Shown: positions 45,683 through 58,388, numbered from the stretch's first letter. The stretch is 64,000 bases of DNA from Rhizopus sp. PT2906 (GCA_025529335.1 JAMYHX010000010.1:62001-126000), one strand, 5' to 3'. Numbers and translations are program-made. Notes: a model not told the origin generated them from the sequence alone.

Positions 45683-45949
45683 TCAAGTTGCAATACCATT
45701 CAAATCCTTGCAGCTATTTGTGAATGATGAAGTATTCAAATCACACTCATACTTATTTTCAGATGAAAGTGTACAGGCGGACATCATTGTAATCGCCGCA
45801 TGCTGGCTATTACATTCAGCCTCGTCTTCTACTTTGATGGTACACGTGGCGGTTTCTTGTATGCCTACGGCTTCCATCACGCAGTCATAAGCTCCAACAG
45901 TAAGAACAAAGCAATAAAAGGCCAAGAGTATCAAGACTGTTTTATACAT
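45683..45949 (-). CDS. Small secreted cysteine-containing protein
   Basis: Single exon, 88 residues. MYKTVLILLAFYCFVLTVGA is a strong signal peptide, and the mature part starts YDCVMEAVG. Six cysteines remain in ~68 mature residues (YDC, ATC, AEC, SAC, YEC, NSC), enough for three disulphides. Charge is acidic. No family recognised. A TATA-like TATATAAA lies about 50 bases upstream on the minus strand. Such small Cys-rich secreted proteins are common in fungi as wall or effector-like proteins; no role can be assigned from sequence. Confidence 0.65.
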   Translation of the reverse strand: MYKTVLILLAFYCFVLTVGAYDCVMEAVGIQETATCTIKVEDEAECNSQHAAITMMSACTLSSENKYECDLNTSSFTNSCKDLNGIAT

Positions 45950-46615
45950 TTTTATGTAATTAACGGAAAAAGAAAAAGCTAAAGAAGCATTCCATTTATA
46001 TAAAACTGAGACTGCGTATGATTATGGTGCTCATCAAAAACACTCCTTGAAGAAAAAGAAAGGAGAACTGACCATCACGTGCAATGAAAGACACACATAG
46101 ATAGACGCAGACACATATACACAAATGACAGCCTAATGTAATAGCTCAAAATGCGTGCAATGCTACTCTAGATATGGGTTATAAAGAAATAACCAATCAT
46201 GTAATTTGGGTAAAAAGTAATTGATAGTACTCCAACTCTGTGGGTGACCTATAGTGGTTGAGACACATAGCAAAGGTTGAATTACTTTCATACAAATCCC
46301 CTTACTCACACAGCCGTGTTGTTCTATAACTCCTGAATCCGTTATTAAAAGAACGTCAGCTCCTACTTTGTACAAATCAATAAGCTATAGACAATTCTAG
46401 CCAAGTTTGTCTTTCTTCTTTCCTGGGTGACTTTACGCTATGCAATATACAGAGTGTATACCTTAATGACTGCAAATCATAACAAAAATAATTTGTGGGG
46501 GAAGCACAAGCATGAATTGAAAAAAGACCCTTCTTTTGTCCTATGACATAAGCTTCTCTCCTTTTTATTTTTTTTTCACACACTATATACACATATAGAG
46601 AGAGGGCATAATCTG
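45950..46615. other. Intergenic region with exon-like pieces
   Basis: A minus-strand segment at about 46303-46390 is flanked by a good acceptor (GTCTATAG) and a donor (GTGAGT) and encodes DLYKVGADVLLITDSGV. A second open piece (HPQSWSTINYF) lies near 46165-46250 after another acceptor. I cannot build a gene with a start, so these may be relics of one. Confidence 0.35.
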
Positions 46616-47287
46616 TTAATCGTGCAACAAGGCGTGTGTGTTGATGACCTCTTCCTTGAGCAATTTGTAAATGTTTTTTGCTAGCAACATGTATCCTTCC
46701 TTTGTGAAATGCAATCCATCATCCCAATACACATCATGCAGCTGCTCATCCATACATAAACTGTTCATCTGATAGGATGAATGGTCTCTTAGATCGAGTA
46801 CTATTCTTTTTTTCACGCTGTTCATATTACAAATAGCATCACTAACAATGTCTTTTTGTTTTTGATATGGGTTATCTCCATGATGCTTACAGTCCAAGAC
46901 ACAGTTGGGTACAGTGATGTGAATAAAACTTTTTATACACTTATTGTCCTCTATGGTCTTGTACATATTGTCAAAGGCACATAAAATATCCTTGGTCGTT
47001 GACTGGTTTCTCATCATATCTGCCATATCGTTAAGTCCACCCAAAAGAATGACGTGATCATATCTGTTCTGGTCTAGAACTTGTTTAAATCTCTTTTCCA
47101 TTTGTTTGACCACTCTTTCTCCGTTTCTTCCACATTCGACAAAGTCAATCTGTAAGGAAGGGTAATCTTGAGCAAACATTTGTTCCAAATAGATAGAGTA
47201 AGGATAGTACTCACTACCATATCGACAATAACCTTTTGTTATTGAATCACCAAAGCACAACACCTTTACTCTTTCGGCTCTAAACAT
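46616..47287 (-). CDS. SGNH/GDSL-family esterase
   Basis: Single exon, 223 residues, from ATG in MFRAERVKVLCFGDS. The four SGNH blocks are present: GDSITKG (block I, nucleophile Ser), CGRNGE (block II Gly), LLGGLNDM (block III Asn) and DDGLHFTKEGY (block V Asp and His). Spacing fits a compact cytosolic hydrolase similar to rhamnogalacturonan acetylesterase or lysophospholipase-like SGNH enzymes. There is no signal peptide or membrane segment. The substrate is unknown. An upstream non-ATG extension in frame is dismissed because it adds only five residues. Confidence 0.88.
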   Translation of the reverse strand: MFRAERVKVLCFGDSITKGYCRYGSEYYPYSIYLEQMFAQDYPSLQIDFVECGRNGERVVKQMEKRFKQVLDQNRYDHVILLGGLNDMADMMRNQSTTKDILCAFDNMYKTIEDNKCIKSFIHITVPNCVLDCKHHGDNPYQKQKDIVSDAICNMNSVKKRIVLDLRDHSSYQMNSLCMDEQLHDVYWDDGLHFTKEGYMLLAKNIYKLLKEEVINTHALLHD

Positions 47288-47886
47288 GTTTAACAGAAAC
47301 AAAAAAGACTGGAACCCTAAGCCTCAAAATGGAAGAGGAAGGAAAGGATCATTTCTTTATGTGTAATACATTGTTTCCCTGACAATAAAGTCGTGCGCAT
47401 GTGCTCTAGTAGAAACCGATGATGTACTCTTTCCAGAATGAATGCAAACAAGAACTAAAAGTTGATATAAATAGTTTTAAAGCAAGGAGAGACAATATTA
47501 TATCAATTGATAACAAAATAGACGTCAATTAAGCGTTACGGATACCCGAGATATCTTGTGCAATCTTAAAAAGCTATTTTTATATATATTCAAACCAGGC
47601 GAGTCTCGAACCTCAATCAGGACAAAACCCAGTTTGCCGCTTGCTTATTCATAAATGTACACGGTGAGTCAAGTTTATTACGCTTTTATAATTATAAAAA
47701 GTTCCAATGATATTACAAATAGACATTCCTTCTATCACAACATGACTATACAGACGACAAGTTCAAGATGATAGCTGTGTACTGAGTTGGAAATATTCCG
47801 CCAATCAAATCAAGCGTAATTACCGCAAACCATCTATTAATTTTCTTTCTTCATATTTACTCTTTTACTTTTTTTTAAATCAAAAC
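47288..47886. other. Divergent promoter region
   Basis: A 600-base spacer between the SGNH gene and the fucosyltransferase-like gene. It contains AT-rich DNA and a short region at 47590-47640 with slight tRNA T-arm likeness that does not fold into a tRNA. No gene seen. Confidence 0.4.
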
Positions 47887-49378
47887 ATGAAAATATTGAT
47901 AGACTTTAACAAAGCATCAATATTTTATGTTTCATTTCTAAGTTTATTAATCTTTCATATACTCGACTATCATCAAAATATTACAACCAAATCACTATCA
48001 TCATTATCATCATCCTTCAATCAGTCCATACAACCATTTCCTACTTTTGATCAATATCCAATTCATTCTGATGAAAAGTACATCACCTTCTTTACGCACA
48101 GTGGCTTCCAAAATCAACTTATTCAAGGTACACTAGAAAAACTTTCTATTGTGTGTGTGTGCCTTTTTTTATTTTTTTTATTCTAATTATTTTTATAGTG
48201 GAAAACGGTTTATTATTAGCTTGGTATCTTAATCGGACTTTAATCTTACCCAAAGCTATCCTTGGCGAATCATTTGGCTGGAACAGATTCAATAAGCTAC
48301 AACAGCATCACATCCTACGCGAGACAAACCAATGTATCAAAAAGACGAAATGTCCTAAACGATTTGCACTTGTATCCTTTGATCAATTGGTCGATTTGAG
48401 TTGGGCTAGACAACACGTCAGAATTATTGATCGAGAACAATCAGATCTTGGCTGGCTTCAACGTCGATTTGGCATTGAAACAAAAGATAATATTCATTCT
48501 GAAGTGGGGACATTTGTGAATGGTGACATCCTTTTCTTTAAAGGTAAAAATAACCCTTATCTCCCAAAAGAGAATTTGCGCCACTCATTTATATATCAAT
48601 AGATCAATCACGATATGATTGGCGATTCTTTGACACATCAACCAAACATAGGTTTATGGGAAGATATAACGGTAGTTTGGAAATATCAGCATTGAAGGAA
48701 AGAAAAGAAAAATTGATTCATTTTACCAGTTTATTCGGAACTGGCAAATTCTCTATCAAAGATCCAAATGCTCAACAATTTTTTAATCAGCTTAGACAGA
48801 CAATCACCTACAAACACCCAGCCGTTCTAAAGATGGCAGGTATTATGATTGATAGACTAGGTGGGGCTGGTAACTTTGTGGGAGCCCATTTGAGGTACCA
48901 GGAATAATTTAATTTACCAAAAAAAGATATTTATTTCAAATATAGAACGGCCGATGGATTATTTGTGGAAGCCATACCAGAAAACATAAACAATATCATT
49001 CAAAAGATAAACGTGAGCTCGTCATTCAATGAGCCACCGACGTTATCAACCTGTGTATCACTTGCTAAACAAAATCAGACGACACTCGTTTTTTTAGCAA
49101 CGGACGCTGTTCGACCTAGAAATAATCCGATATTTCACGTTTTATGGCATCATGCACCCTGCACATTTACGCTGAACGATATACTTGGCCCAAAGGATCC
49201 ATTATGGATCTACATGGACCAATACAAGACAAGACACTCGGGTGAAAGCATGCGAAAGTATCTGATTCCTCTCGTGGACGCATGGGTCGCTGGTAGAGGT
49301 CGGTCTTTTATTGGATCTAAAGGATCGACCTTTTCAGGGTATATTCGTCGACTGCATCAAACGTTCTGGTCGTTGTAG
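47887..49378 (+). CDS. O-fucosyltransferase-like (CigA-type) glycosyltransferase
   Basis: Four exons (47887-48127, 48199-48543, 48603-48894, 48946-49378) give 436 residues. An N-terminal signal anchor (FYVSFLSLLIFHIL, ~14-27) marks a type II Golgi/ER membrane protein. YITFFTHSGFQNQLIQVENGLLLAWYLNRTLILP is the donor-binding start of the GDP-fucose protein O-fucosyltransferase superfamily (quoted by position only ~65-98). VGAHLR (the conserved R of HxR), FLATDA and the C-terminal GRGRSFIGSKGSTFSGYI motif (partly quoted) follow. Several N-glycosylation sequons are present. Fungal members lack a proven acceptor, so the activity is inferred from the fold. Confidence 0.8.
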
Positions 49379-49597
49379 CTGGTTCTACTGACAACAAGAT
49401 TGTACATACAATGTAGTATATATATATATGTATTATTATTATTATCATGGTTTTAGATTGATAAAAACTGAGATGTTGCACAAAACATGCATGAGTTTAT
49501 ATTCAAATAAGGCTTCATTGTATGTTATTTTTTTTTTAAAAAAAAAAGAAGGGTATATGATAAATACAGTAATATGCATAGTCCATCTCCAATCTAA

Positions 49598-50295
49598 TTA
49601 GACTCTATTGGTCACATCTTTTCTTGTCTTGTTCAATTGCTCAATTCGGCAAGTGGCTATCTTGCTAAGGGGAGCATGAGGTCGTGCGACGACAGATAGA
49701 TACCAATACATCAAGTTAGATATGATCACTTGATCATGTAATGATCGCTCAGGATTAGTTAATTTGGTATATGATAGTCGATACATAGCTCGTTCTGTGT
49801 CCATAGAAAATCGTGTGTCCGTACATCTCTTTTCTTTTCTTCTAAACAACTTGCTAAACCCACCCCTCTTTTTCTTTTTTCGCGTGGTAGACAAGGTTGC
49901 ATGACTTGTGCTGTATTGTGCATAGAGATCAACAGTTGAGCTCAAGTCAATGGCTGAATCTACTTTTTTAAAGTAAAAGATGACCCCTGAGGAAGATGGT
50001 TTTTGAATAGGAGAATCTTTTTATAAATGTTAGTTTTACATTATATTTATTCTTTAAAACTCAACATATTACCTTTGTTATTCAAGTCTTGAGCAGTAAA
50101 CGAATAGCATAGTTTAGATCTTTTACGTTCAGTAGCTGCTCTCTTTTTGTTGGCAACACTGTATGTTGTCACATTCAATTCAATACATGATTGTCTAGTA
50201 AAATAAGTACATTATTGTGGTATATGTGTATGGACATACTGTGGGTATCTGATTCTTTTATTCTTTTTGTTTTCCAAGGAATAATCAAGACTCAT
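49598..50295 (-). CDS. Zds1 C-terminal-domain protein
   Basis: Three exons (50295-50240, 50194-50073, 50016-49598) give 198 residues. The conserved C-terminal motif is ERAMYRLSYTKLTNPERSL followed by HDQVIISNLMYWYLSV, which closely follows the Zds1/Zds2 C-terminal activator motif (ERAIYRLSHLKLANPRRPL). In yeast Zds1/2 binds and regulates PP2A-Cdc55 and polarity; here only the motif and a short basic N-terminus (KKKKRGGFSKLFRRKEKR) remain, versus ~900 residues in yeast. The gene is divergent from the RBM39-like gene, with 231 bases between starts. Function inferred from the motif alone. Confidence 0.72.
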
Positions 50296-50526
50296 GCTTA
50301 TGAAGAAAGAAAAAGGGAAAATAAAAAAGAAAGTTTATCAAGTAAGCTTAAATAAAGCTGTCAGTTTTGTCTATTTTTATGGCATCCGTAGCTCAAAGGG
50401 AACTTCCTTTTTTGAAACGATGCACAGAGCAACCGTTCAAACTCAGCTTTATGATGACGACATTTAATTCTTTTTTCTTTTTTTTTCTCTCTTTTATTTT
50501 TTTTTTTTGAAAAGTTTAAATCGATA

Positions 50527-52420
50527 ATGATGGATATTGATGTTGAAGCCATGCTTGATGCTCCTTACCAGGAGAAAAAGGTAAATGAATCAAGAAGATT
50601 ACAAAAAGAAAAAAATCAAAACTTATTCTGTAAATGTGTGTTCTTTTAGGATGAAAGAGCAGTTGAAAATGACAGAGACCGGTATGTTGCAATATTCTTT
50701 GATTTTACTCATTACTTAACTTTTTATTTAGCCATCGTAGCCCTCCACGCAGTCCTCATCGCCGCGAATCCCGTCATGACTCTCGCCATGATTCTCGCCG
50801 TCGCTACGACTCACGCTATGAATCACGCCACCGTCATTCCCGGTCACCCTCTCGTCACCGCTCTTCTCACCGCTCGAGTTCGAGAAGACACCGCTACTCT
50901 CGCTCGCCCAGCCGAGACCGTCGCTACAGACGCTCACCTTCACGCGAATACCGTAGACGTAGAACCATCAGTCCTCCACCTAAACGCAGTCGGACTCCTG
51001 AGCGACCAAAGCGTGATAGAAGAGCTCGATCTCCTTCTCCCCCTGTGCCTGAAGAGGAACGGGACAGAAGAACCGTATTTGTAACCCAACTGGCTGCACG
51101 CTTGACCACACGTGAATTTGAAGAATTTTTTGCTCAAGCAGGTCGTGTGCGTGAAGCCAAAATCATTACAGATAGAAACTCTAGAAAATCAAAAGGGTAC
51201 GTTTCACTAATAATTTGCATACATTGAAACTCATATATGTTTAGCTGTGGATATGTTGAATTTTATGATGAAACATCTGTACAAAATGCACTCAGCTTAT
51301 CAGGCCAAAAGCTTTTAGGTATTCCAGTCATCGTTCAGTTATCAGAAGCAGAAAAAAATCGTTTGGCTATGGCTGCTCAAAGAAATGCGTAAGTCTTGTT
51401 GTTTAGTTTGTATCTAGACTAACTTTTTCTATAGAATGGGAGTTACAACTGAACCTTTATATCAAAGATTATACGTTGGCTCACTTCATTTTAGTTTAAC
51501 AGAGAATGATGTTCGACAAATATTTGAACCTTTCGGTCCACTCGACTTCGTCAACCTTCACAAAGGTAAATATTGTAATATTAGTGTTTTAGTAAATTAA
51601 TATGGCTACCATAGATCCTGAAACAGGGCGTTCAAAAGGGTTCGGGTTTATTCAATATAAAAATGCTGCTGATGCTAAACAAGCTTTAGAAAAGATGAAT
51701 GGCTTTGAGTTAGCTGGTAGAAATGTATGTCTTTTTCGTAAAAAGAAAAAAAAATGCCTTAACCATTTTATAAAGTTAAAAGTAGGTCTTGTTACTGAAA
51801 AGTCTGGAACCACCATGTCTGCCTTTGGCCTTGATGACGAAGGTATGTACGATGTCTATAAAGAGTGTTTTATATTAACAAGTTTCATAGAAACGGAAGG
51901 GCTGGCATTGAACTCGCTTTCTCGAGCAGAACTCATGGCCAAACTAGCAGCAAGAGATCCCGACACATCAAGCGTCAAACCGACTAAATCAACAAATACA
52001 ATGTAAGTAAAGCATTGTTTCACGAATTATTTATTCTAACGCAATCTTGTGTATAGATTGAAGCCCAACATTCCTGCTGCTGCCACACGTTATGTCATGC
52101 TAAACAATATGTTTAACCCCAACGAGTAAGTGATTAGTCATATGCTTTACCATGTATTCATCATTATTTTTTTCTACTACAGAGTAACAGAGCCAAATTG
52201 GGTAAGAGATCTTGAAGATGATGTTAAGGAAGAATGTGAAAAATATGGCCTAGTAGAGCATATTAAAGTCAATAGTGATTCCATGGGCGAAATATTCGTA
52301 AAGTTTGATAGTTCTAGATCAGCAGAAAAGGCGATTTCAGCATTGAATGGAAGATGGTTTGATGGTAGACAGATCACTGCTGCTTGTATCTCGGATGCTA
52401 TTTATAATGCGAATGTCTAA
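50527..52420 (+). CDS. RBM39: RBM39/CAPER-alpha (Rsd1)-type splicing factor
   Basis: Ten exons (50527-50580, 50650-50681, 50732-51196, 51245-51388, 51435-51565, 51615-51724, 51776-51842, 51891-52002, 52057-52125, 52183-52420) join to 473 residues. An RS/RH-rich domain (HRSPPRSPHRRESRHDSRH..., ~30-115) precedes RRM1 (RTVFVTQLAARLT, KGCGYVEFYD), RRM2 (QRLYVGSLHFSLTE, KGFGFIQY, LAGRNLKVGLVTE) and the C-terminal UHM-type RRM3 (VMLNNMFNPNEV, GEIFVKFDSS, WFDGRQITA). This is the exact layout of RBM39/Rsd1, which links U2AF and U2 snRNP at 3' splice sites. In exon 7 the acceptor TATAAAG preserves the phase and gives GRNLKVG; other acceptors introduce stops. Confidence 0.94.
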
Positions 52421-53551
52421 AAGAGTCGATAAGAAAAAACACACATACACACATTTATAACTATTTCTCCCAATAGAAGTGACTCTTTGGATATTATTAT
52501 TATTATTATCTTTCATGAAGCAAGAAATACATATTTATATATATGCACATATACAGAAAAGTTGTACTTACGATATCAGAACTATAGGGTTTTCATTCGC
52601 TAAAATAAAATAACATAAAGTAACTGAAATCTCTCTCTCTCTTTTTTATAGTTGTATCTCTTTTTCTTTTTTGCAGGGAATAATTAAAAGACCTCTCTTT
52701 CATTCTATTGGGATAAAGTAAGTGCATTGGGAGACAATAACAATATATAAATAAACCCTCTATTTTTGACATCCCCTCTATAAGAAGGGTAATGTTTAAA
52801 TTTACAAGACAAAAAAATGGCCTTTTTTGTTATACGAGCATAGAATTAAGGAGTAACAGAAAAGAAGGAGAAGAATACTTGACACTTACCTTGAAAGGAA
52901 AGCTTATTCTCTGTATTCGACTAAACTCACAATGATCGTGTCGTACACTTACTATTTGGGTACGCGTGAGCAAAAAAAAAAAAATTATGCAGCGGTTGAC
53001 AGTTACAGAAAAGGGCTCAATAAAAATGGTAGGTCTGTGGTTCAAAGGAATAAATAAACTTTGTATGATGAAACAACCATCAAACTTGCCTGGTCTTTAT
53101 TCCTCCGCCTCGTGCGCGCACGACCAAAAGTAACGTAATGTGTGTATATATATGTATATGTGTGTGCCCCCCTGAAGACTCTCCCTTATTTATTCCGTAC
53201 CTGGGTACCCCCCCTCCTTTCTGTCTCTGTTCAACTTGTTTCGATGTTGTTGTTACTGCTATTTATATAAATGGATTCCTTTTTTCCTTGTTATTGTCTT
53301 TTTCTTTTCTTTTTTTAAAAAGTATTCCAAAAAAAAAAACAATAGGTTGACCTAGAGTTTTTTATATTTCTATTTTCTATTATCAAGTTTTTGTGTGAAT
53401 AATATATCTATTACACGGCGTGCCGTTGTCATTTCTTCTTCTTTATATACATCTCTCTCTTTTTTTATATCTTTGGAACACCCGGCTTGCTGGTTTTATT
53501 AGACATTCTTTTTTATATACAACCCCCTTTTTCACTCTCATTTCAATTAAA
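52421..53551. other. 1.1 kb intergenic region
   Basis: No gene seen. It holds (ATT)n, (CT)n and A-rich runs, and from about 53420 onward the T- and CT-rich leader of the zinc-finger gene. Confidence 0.5.
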
Positions 53552-54346
53552 ATGCTTTCATTAAACCCTGGTTTCAATTTCGCTACTGGTCCATTCGCTC
53601 AAGGCTTACAACCATCCATGCTACCCTTATATTCACCTGTAAATGATTTTGATCTGTTTGATAATGAAATAATGCCATCTCAGGAGATGCCTTATTTCTA
53701 TCAACAACAGCAACAACAACAAGGATTCGAACAAGGCCTGTCTTTGAATTCATATCCTTATCGCTTGTCGAACGATTTATATTATCAAAATCAATTTAGA
53801 GATGTAAATAATAGTATGTATAGTACAAAGCCAATTTATCATCAACATGTGAGACCAAGCTATCCGACCAGACAAGGTAAAAGAAAATGATTCAATAGAT
53901 AATATGTGTGTGTGTGTGCAGATAATTGACCAATAAAGTATAGAGATGGTAACGCCTCCTACAGTAGTTGCATCTGATGTTTCAGTCACAAGCTCGCGGC
54001 TACTCTCAACTTCTCCTTATCTATATCAACCTTATGGATCACGACGGGCCTCGATTAACACATGCCGCTCCGCCTCACCTATTGGTGAATCGAGTCCAGG
54101 CAGCAGCAGCAAACGATACGTCTGTCACTTATGCAGTAAACGATTTACAAGACCTAGTTCACTTACTACACATATTTACAGTCATACAGGAGAAGTAAGT
54201 TTTATTACTATATTGTGATTTAATTACTCATTTAATTATAGAAACCCTTCAAATGTCCTGTGGGCGAATGTGGCCGGCAATTCTCCGTAGTGAGCAACCT
54301 AAGAAGACATGCCAAGATTCATAATAACAACAACAATAGTCGATAA
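53552..54346 (+). CDS. C2H2 zinc-finger transcription factor
   Basis: Three exons (53552-53876, 53944-54194, 54242-54346) encode 226 residues. The N-terminal ~170 residues are Gln/Asn/Pro-rich (seven Gln in a row) like an activation domain. The C-terminus has two adjacent C2H2 fingers: YVCHLCSKRFTRPSSLTTHIYSH, linked by TGEKP to FKCPVGECGRQFSVVSNLRRHAKIH (quoted by key residues: C-x2-C..H-x3-H and C-x4-C..H-x3-H). The intron splits the TGEKP linker. This two-finger arrangement at the C-terminus is typical of Mucoromycota Msn2/Azf1-like regulators. The target sequence is not readable. Confidence 0.88.
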
Positions 54347-56524
54347 CAGTTGAATGCATCATCTCTTTACTGATCTCGTTCTCCTTTTATCCTGCATTTT
54401 TTTCTTTTTTTTTTTTGCCACCACAAATTATAACCTGCCCTTTTCCCTCCTTATTCTGTAATAAAACAATTCCCAAAAAAAAAAAAAAAAAAAAAAAAAC
54501 ATTCGTGTACACATATGCCCTCATGCTACCGGAAGAAGGAGGGAAGGCTTTGGTTGCCTTTTTTCCTAAAAGTTGCCGATACCGTCTATATGTATTAAGC
54601 TTTGTTCCTCTATGGTAGTATTGTGCATGTAACTTGGTTGTGAACCAAAAGGTGACACTGATCTTCTCCCCCATTCGAGGAGAAACAAAAATAGATTGTG
54701 TAAGACCAAGACGAAAATGAAAAAAAAAAAAAAGCCTATGGTAACAAAAAACAAGCAATGTGGCATCTTTTCGTTATCATCCCGTTGAGCGCCATTGGCA
54801 GAAAATGGTCATATTGACCTGGTCTGTTACCAGATTTTATATTTTAATTACAGATATAATTGAATGTGAGCGTATGATTTGAGTTACCATGGAAATGAAA
54901 GAACCCTCCTCTGATAGCACATATGGAATCACTTGATCCTCTTTGTGCTTATTCAATTGAGTAAAACTATGTAAGCAAAAAGAAGCCGAGTAATCAATAA
55001 AGATGTTCCATTCTATAAAAGTAAGTTTTTACTAGAAATGGGGCTTCCGATGGTTCATCATGACGATAAGGGCTTCAAAAGAAAGGGCACTGCCTCAGAA
55101 TCTTTGCGGTTATACTGTCCGCGTGGAGCACAAGGGTCGATTCGTGCAATCTAAGGCTTCATGATTTAAACAACAGACTGCATTAATTCTCGCGACGATA
55201 CTGATTTGGTGTCGATGCGCTCCATATGAGCTATTATCTCTTTATCATTATTTCGTTTAGTGCAACTTGTCGTAACGTTACATTTTTCATGATTTGTATT
55301 AAGCATCCATCCACAGTGTGTCTTGTACCTTTTCTGTGTATAAAACCGGGATACATGCTTGAACTGCATGTACTGAATTTAATGATGTGAATAGTAGAGA
55401 GTACATGTTTTTTTTTCTAAAGAAAAATAAGAAGAAAAAAAAAATCAACATTTGATGCAAATGGTGCACATCCCATTTACATTGTTACCATTGGCAATAG
55501 CCCATTCTCTCTCTTTTTTTTTTTTTTATATATGTCACAAATGGAAATCGTGGCTTTGTTTGTCACATAACATCAATGGATTATTAATGGTACCAAGTTT
55601 AACAAGAATGTGAATCAAGTTAAAAAGTCAGAGAGATGACGGCTAGTTTCTTTGACAAAGAAATTGACGATTTTTCAAAGGCAAACATCATTCATATCCT
55701 CTTGCTCTTGCATTGTTGATCCTCCCCCCAATGAAGCCCAAAAATGAATGGCGCCTACAATAAATACCCGGTGCACAATGTTTAAACATAATCATGAGTT
55801 CACAATGTCCAACGAGGGGAAACATGTTTGTCTTACGCTCATGCGAATTTACCAGCAAAATTACCAAGACTGGAGTAATTATGTGTTTGGGAAATATCAC
55901 ACCCTCATTTTGTTTTAGTGTGTACACTTAACCAATTAAAGAACAAGACTTGTTTTTTTGTCAATATGTTTCAAGAATATTTGTCTTTTTCGCGCTTACG
56001 TCTCTATCATCATCTGACGAGCATCAAGGTCGACCTTGTATCGTTGATCTGCACTGATTCTGATACATGTATTTGTGATTTATCGACACTTTTGCGTTTT
56101 ACATTCAAGAGCAAGCCTTGGCACACATCATTGAATGACACATATCACTTCTTGGCAAATCAAACGACAAAAGAGGCGAGAAAAATGATTCGCCCTTGAG
56201 GAATTTAGTTGTATAAACTAAACACGGCCTTCCCTCCTTGGCAATCTGCGCAGCAATCTTGCGCAGCAGTAAGAAATCAAGAATAGTCTGTACATATCTC
56301 CATAATGGATCGACTGCGGGATCCAAGGATGTCACAAGAGAAAAGATTGACTCATCATTTATCATCTTTGCTTAGCTCTCCCTTTCCCCTTCGAATGTCA
56401 AATTATCTCATGGGTCAAATATATATGTAAAAATGGATCAAACTTTACGAGTGCAGACAAGATGTGGTTTAAAAAAAATGGAATTTTATTCGACATATCT
56501 TGCAGGGTTATGAACAAGGTATCT
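54347..56524. other. 2.2 kb gene-poor region
   Basis: No gene is supported. It holds an A25 run (54475-54499), short open frames on both strands without family likeness (for example 55688-55927 and 56105-56365, minus) and AT-rich spacer. The composition around 55900-56370 is slightly more coding-like, perhaps a decayed gene, but stops interrupt every frame. Confidence 0.45.
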
Positions 56525-57714
56525 TTACACGCTATTTACAAGATGAGGATGACTGATCTTAGGAACAGTAAACCATCTCCATCCTTTATTAAACAAGTCA
56601 TTCATAAGCTATGATATATACATGTGTTCAGCGTGCTTTGTATCTTTATATATATATATATATATATGTATATATACCTTGAGTCTAAGGACAGTATCTT
56701 TATGAACTTTGTATCTATCTGGTATTAGCCAATCGGGTATCATATCTTCTTCTATTTCGTCTACAACATCATTTCCTCCTACTTGTTCTTGCTCTTGTTG
56801 TTGTTGTTGTCTCTGAAGCAATCGTTGTTGCCGCAACTCATTATCATGTTGCATTCTTAATTCTTGCTGTGGGGTCGGATCTGTTTGCATGGTATCTAAA
56901 TAAGCTCTAAATTGTTCACCGGCCTCATAAACCATCATACACATCTCTTCCACCTCCACAGGCCGACCCGCAGCCAGACAGAGCACAAGTAAATCTTGAG
57001 CGTTCCCCGAAACAAGAGCCTCACGCACACACTCCTCAAAGGTCCCATCCAGGTTAGACTCCAGGTACAGACTGGTCACTTCAAATAACTGGCCAAAGTA
57101 ACTGGCAAATCGTGTGCGTATGAATTGATTCTCATCTACCCCTTGCGAACAGTGCATACGCCAAATCCAGGTAAATGATCTTGGCAAAAAGGGAGCAAGT
57201 GGATATTTGGTACTTCTTCTTCTATATCTCTACATATAAAGTCAGTCATATGAAACAGAACCTTGATCTGACTTACTGGGTCATGCAACACTCGTATAGA
57301 GGCTGTATGCAAGTACCGCGACCGTACCTCGAGCGAGAATCGAGCATAGTCATGTTCTGCGTCTGTAGGTAAGTCATGTGATAGTATGCGTTCTACTGTC
57401 AACTGCTGTAAGGTCGCCAAGAGATCGTTAAACGTGGCTTTCCGTTCAGTAACAGGTAAATCTTGGACCTGATCACAAATGAACTGAAGTGCCTGCATGG
57501 CAAATTGTGTGTTATGTTTTTGTCGTTCTGATGAGGAAAGTGATTCAAATGAAGCAAGTAATGAACTGACACTGTAATGAAAAGGAAAATGGCGCTTTAT
57601 GAAATGTTTTGTGTGGCGTTTCAGTGGTAATATAGACAATAAGATGGTAAGGTCTTGGTATTCCAAGTAATTAAGAATAGACCAATAAAGTTCTATAGGC
57701 AAGAGTTGAAGCAT
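56525..57714 (-). CDS. F-box protein with Gln-rich segment
   Basis: Three exons (57714-57277, 57229-56678, 56608-56525) give 357 residues. MLQLLPIELYWSILNYLEYQDLTILLSI is a clear F-box (quoted in part). Next come helical repeats without a known domain (TERKATFNDLLATLQQLT), a Trp-rich patch SFTWIWRMHC, a Gln-rich run (~260-285), acidic EIEEDMIPDWLIP, and a C-terminal GWRWFTVPKIS supplied by the last exon. The last exon follows a (TA)n-rich intron; without it the protein would read into low complexity, so the spliced form is preferred. Likely an SCF substrate receptor with unknown target. Confidence 0.75.
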
Positions 57715-58388
57715 GATGTGTTTTTTTTTATATAAAAAATAAAAAGAAAAATAAAAAAGAAAAAGAAATGATGTCCTTTTTATGCAACACCGTACGTCAC
57801 CCCCTTCTCTTTCTTTCTTTCTTCCTTTTCTAATCAATGAATATGCTTGTTAGGTTTATTGGAGAACAAAGAATATTTAATATAATTTTTTTTTTTTTTT
57901 TTTTTTTTTTGTTGTTGTTGTCATATTGGATTTATTCAATACAATCAATAAATATTAGACTAATAATAATGAAAACTGTCAACATGCATGTGTAATTCTT
58001 TGTTCTATGGCTTGGTGATAACTGTCTGTCTCTGTCTCTGGCTCTCTCTAGAATGAGTGACGTGGATTTTTTTTTTTTTTAACAACAGCGATTTGATACA
58101 TTGCTGCATAATAGCAGTAAATTCCCTTGTAGTAGTTGGCATGGATGAAGTGAGGTATATGATAATAACAATACAGAAAATTGACTCATGATGCATGAGA
58201 AAATAATCTTTATTTGGGCATTCAATGTTTTTCTTCAAAACGTGTAAAATGACGCTATGAGAACATTACCTGATAGCCATCCAATCAAAAGTCAACGTTA
58301 CACAGCTCCTGGAGCTGCACTTTACTGATAAACAAACATAAATGATTTTCCTCTTTTTCTTTTTCTTTTCTCACAGACAAACACACCA
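57715..58388. other. Divergent promoter region with T25 tract
   Basis: A 670-base spacer with T25 (57886-57910) and CT-rich leaders on both sides. No gene seen. Confidence 0.5.

Noticed and set aside
47585..47650. tRNA-like T-arm on the minus strand
   Set aside because: GGTTCGAGACTC is present but the stems do not pair and no D-arm or anticodon arm is in range.
50728..50943. Antisense frame in the RS-rich region of the RBM39 gene
   Set aside because: Ser/Gly/Asp-rich mirror of arginine and serine codons.
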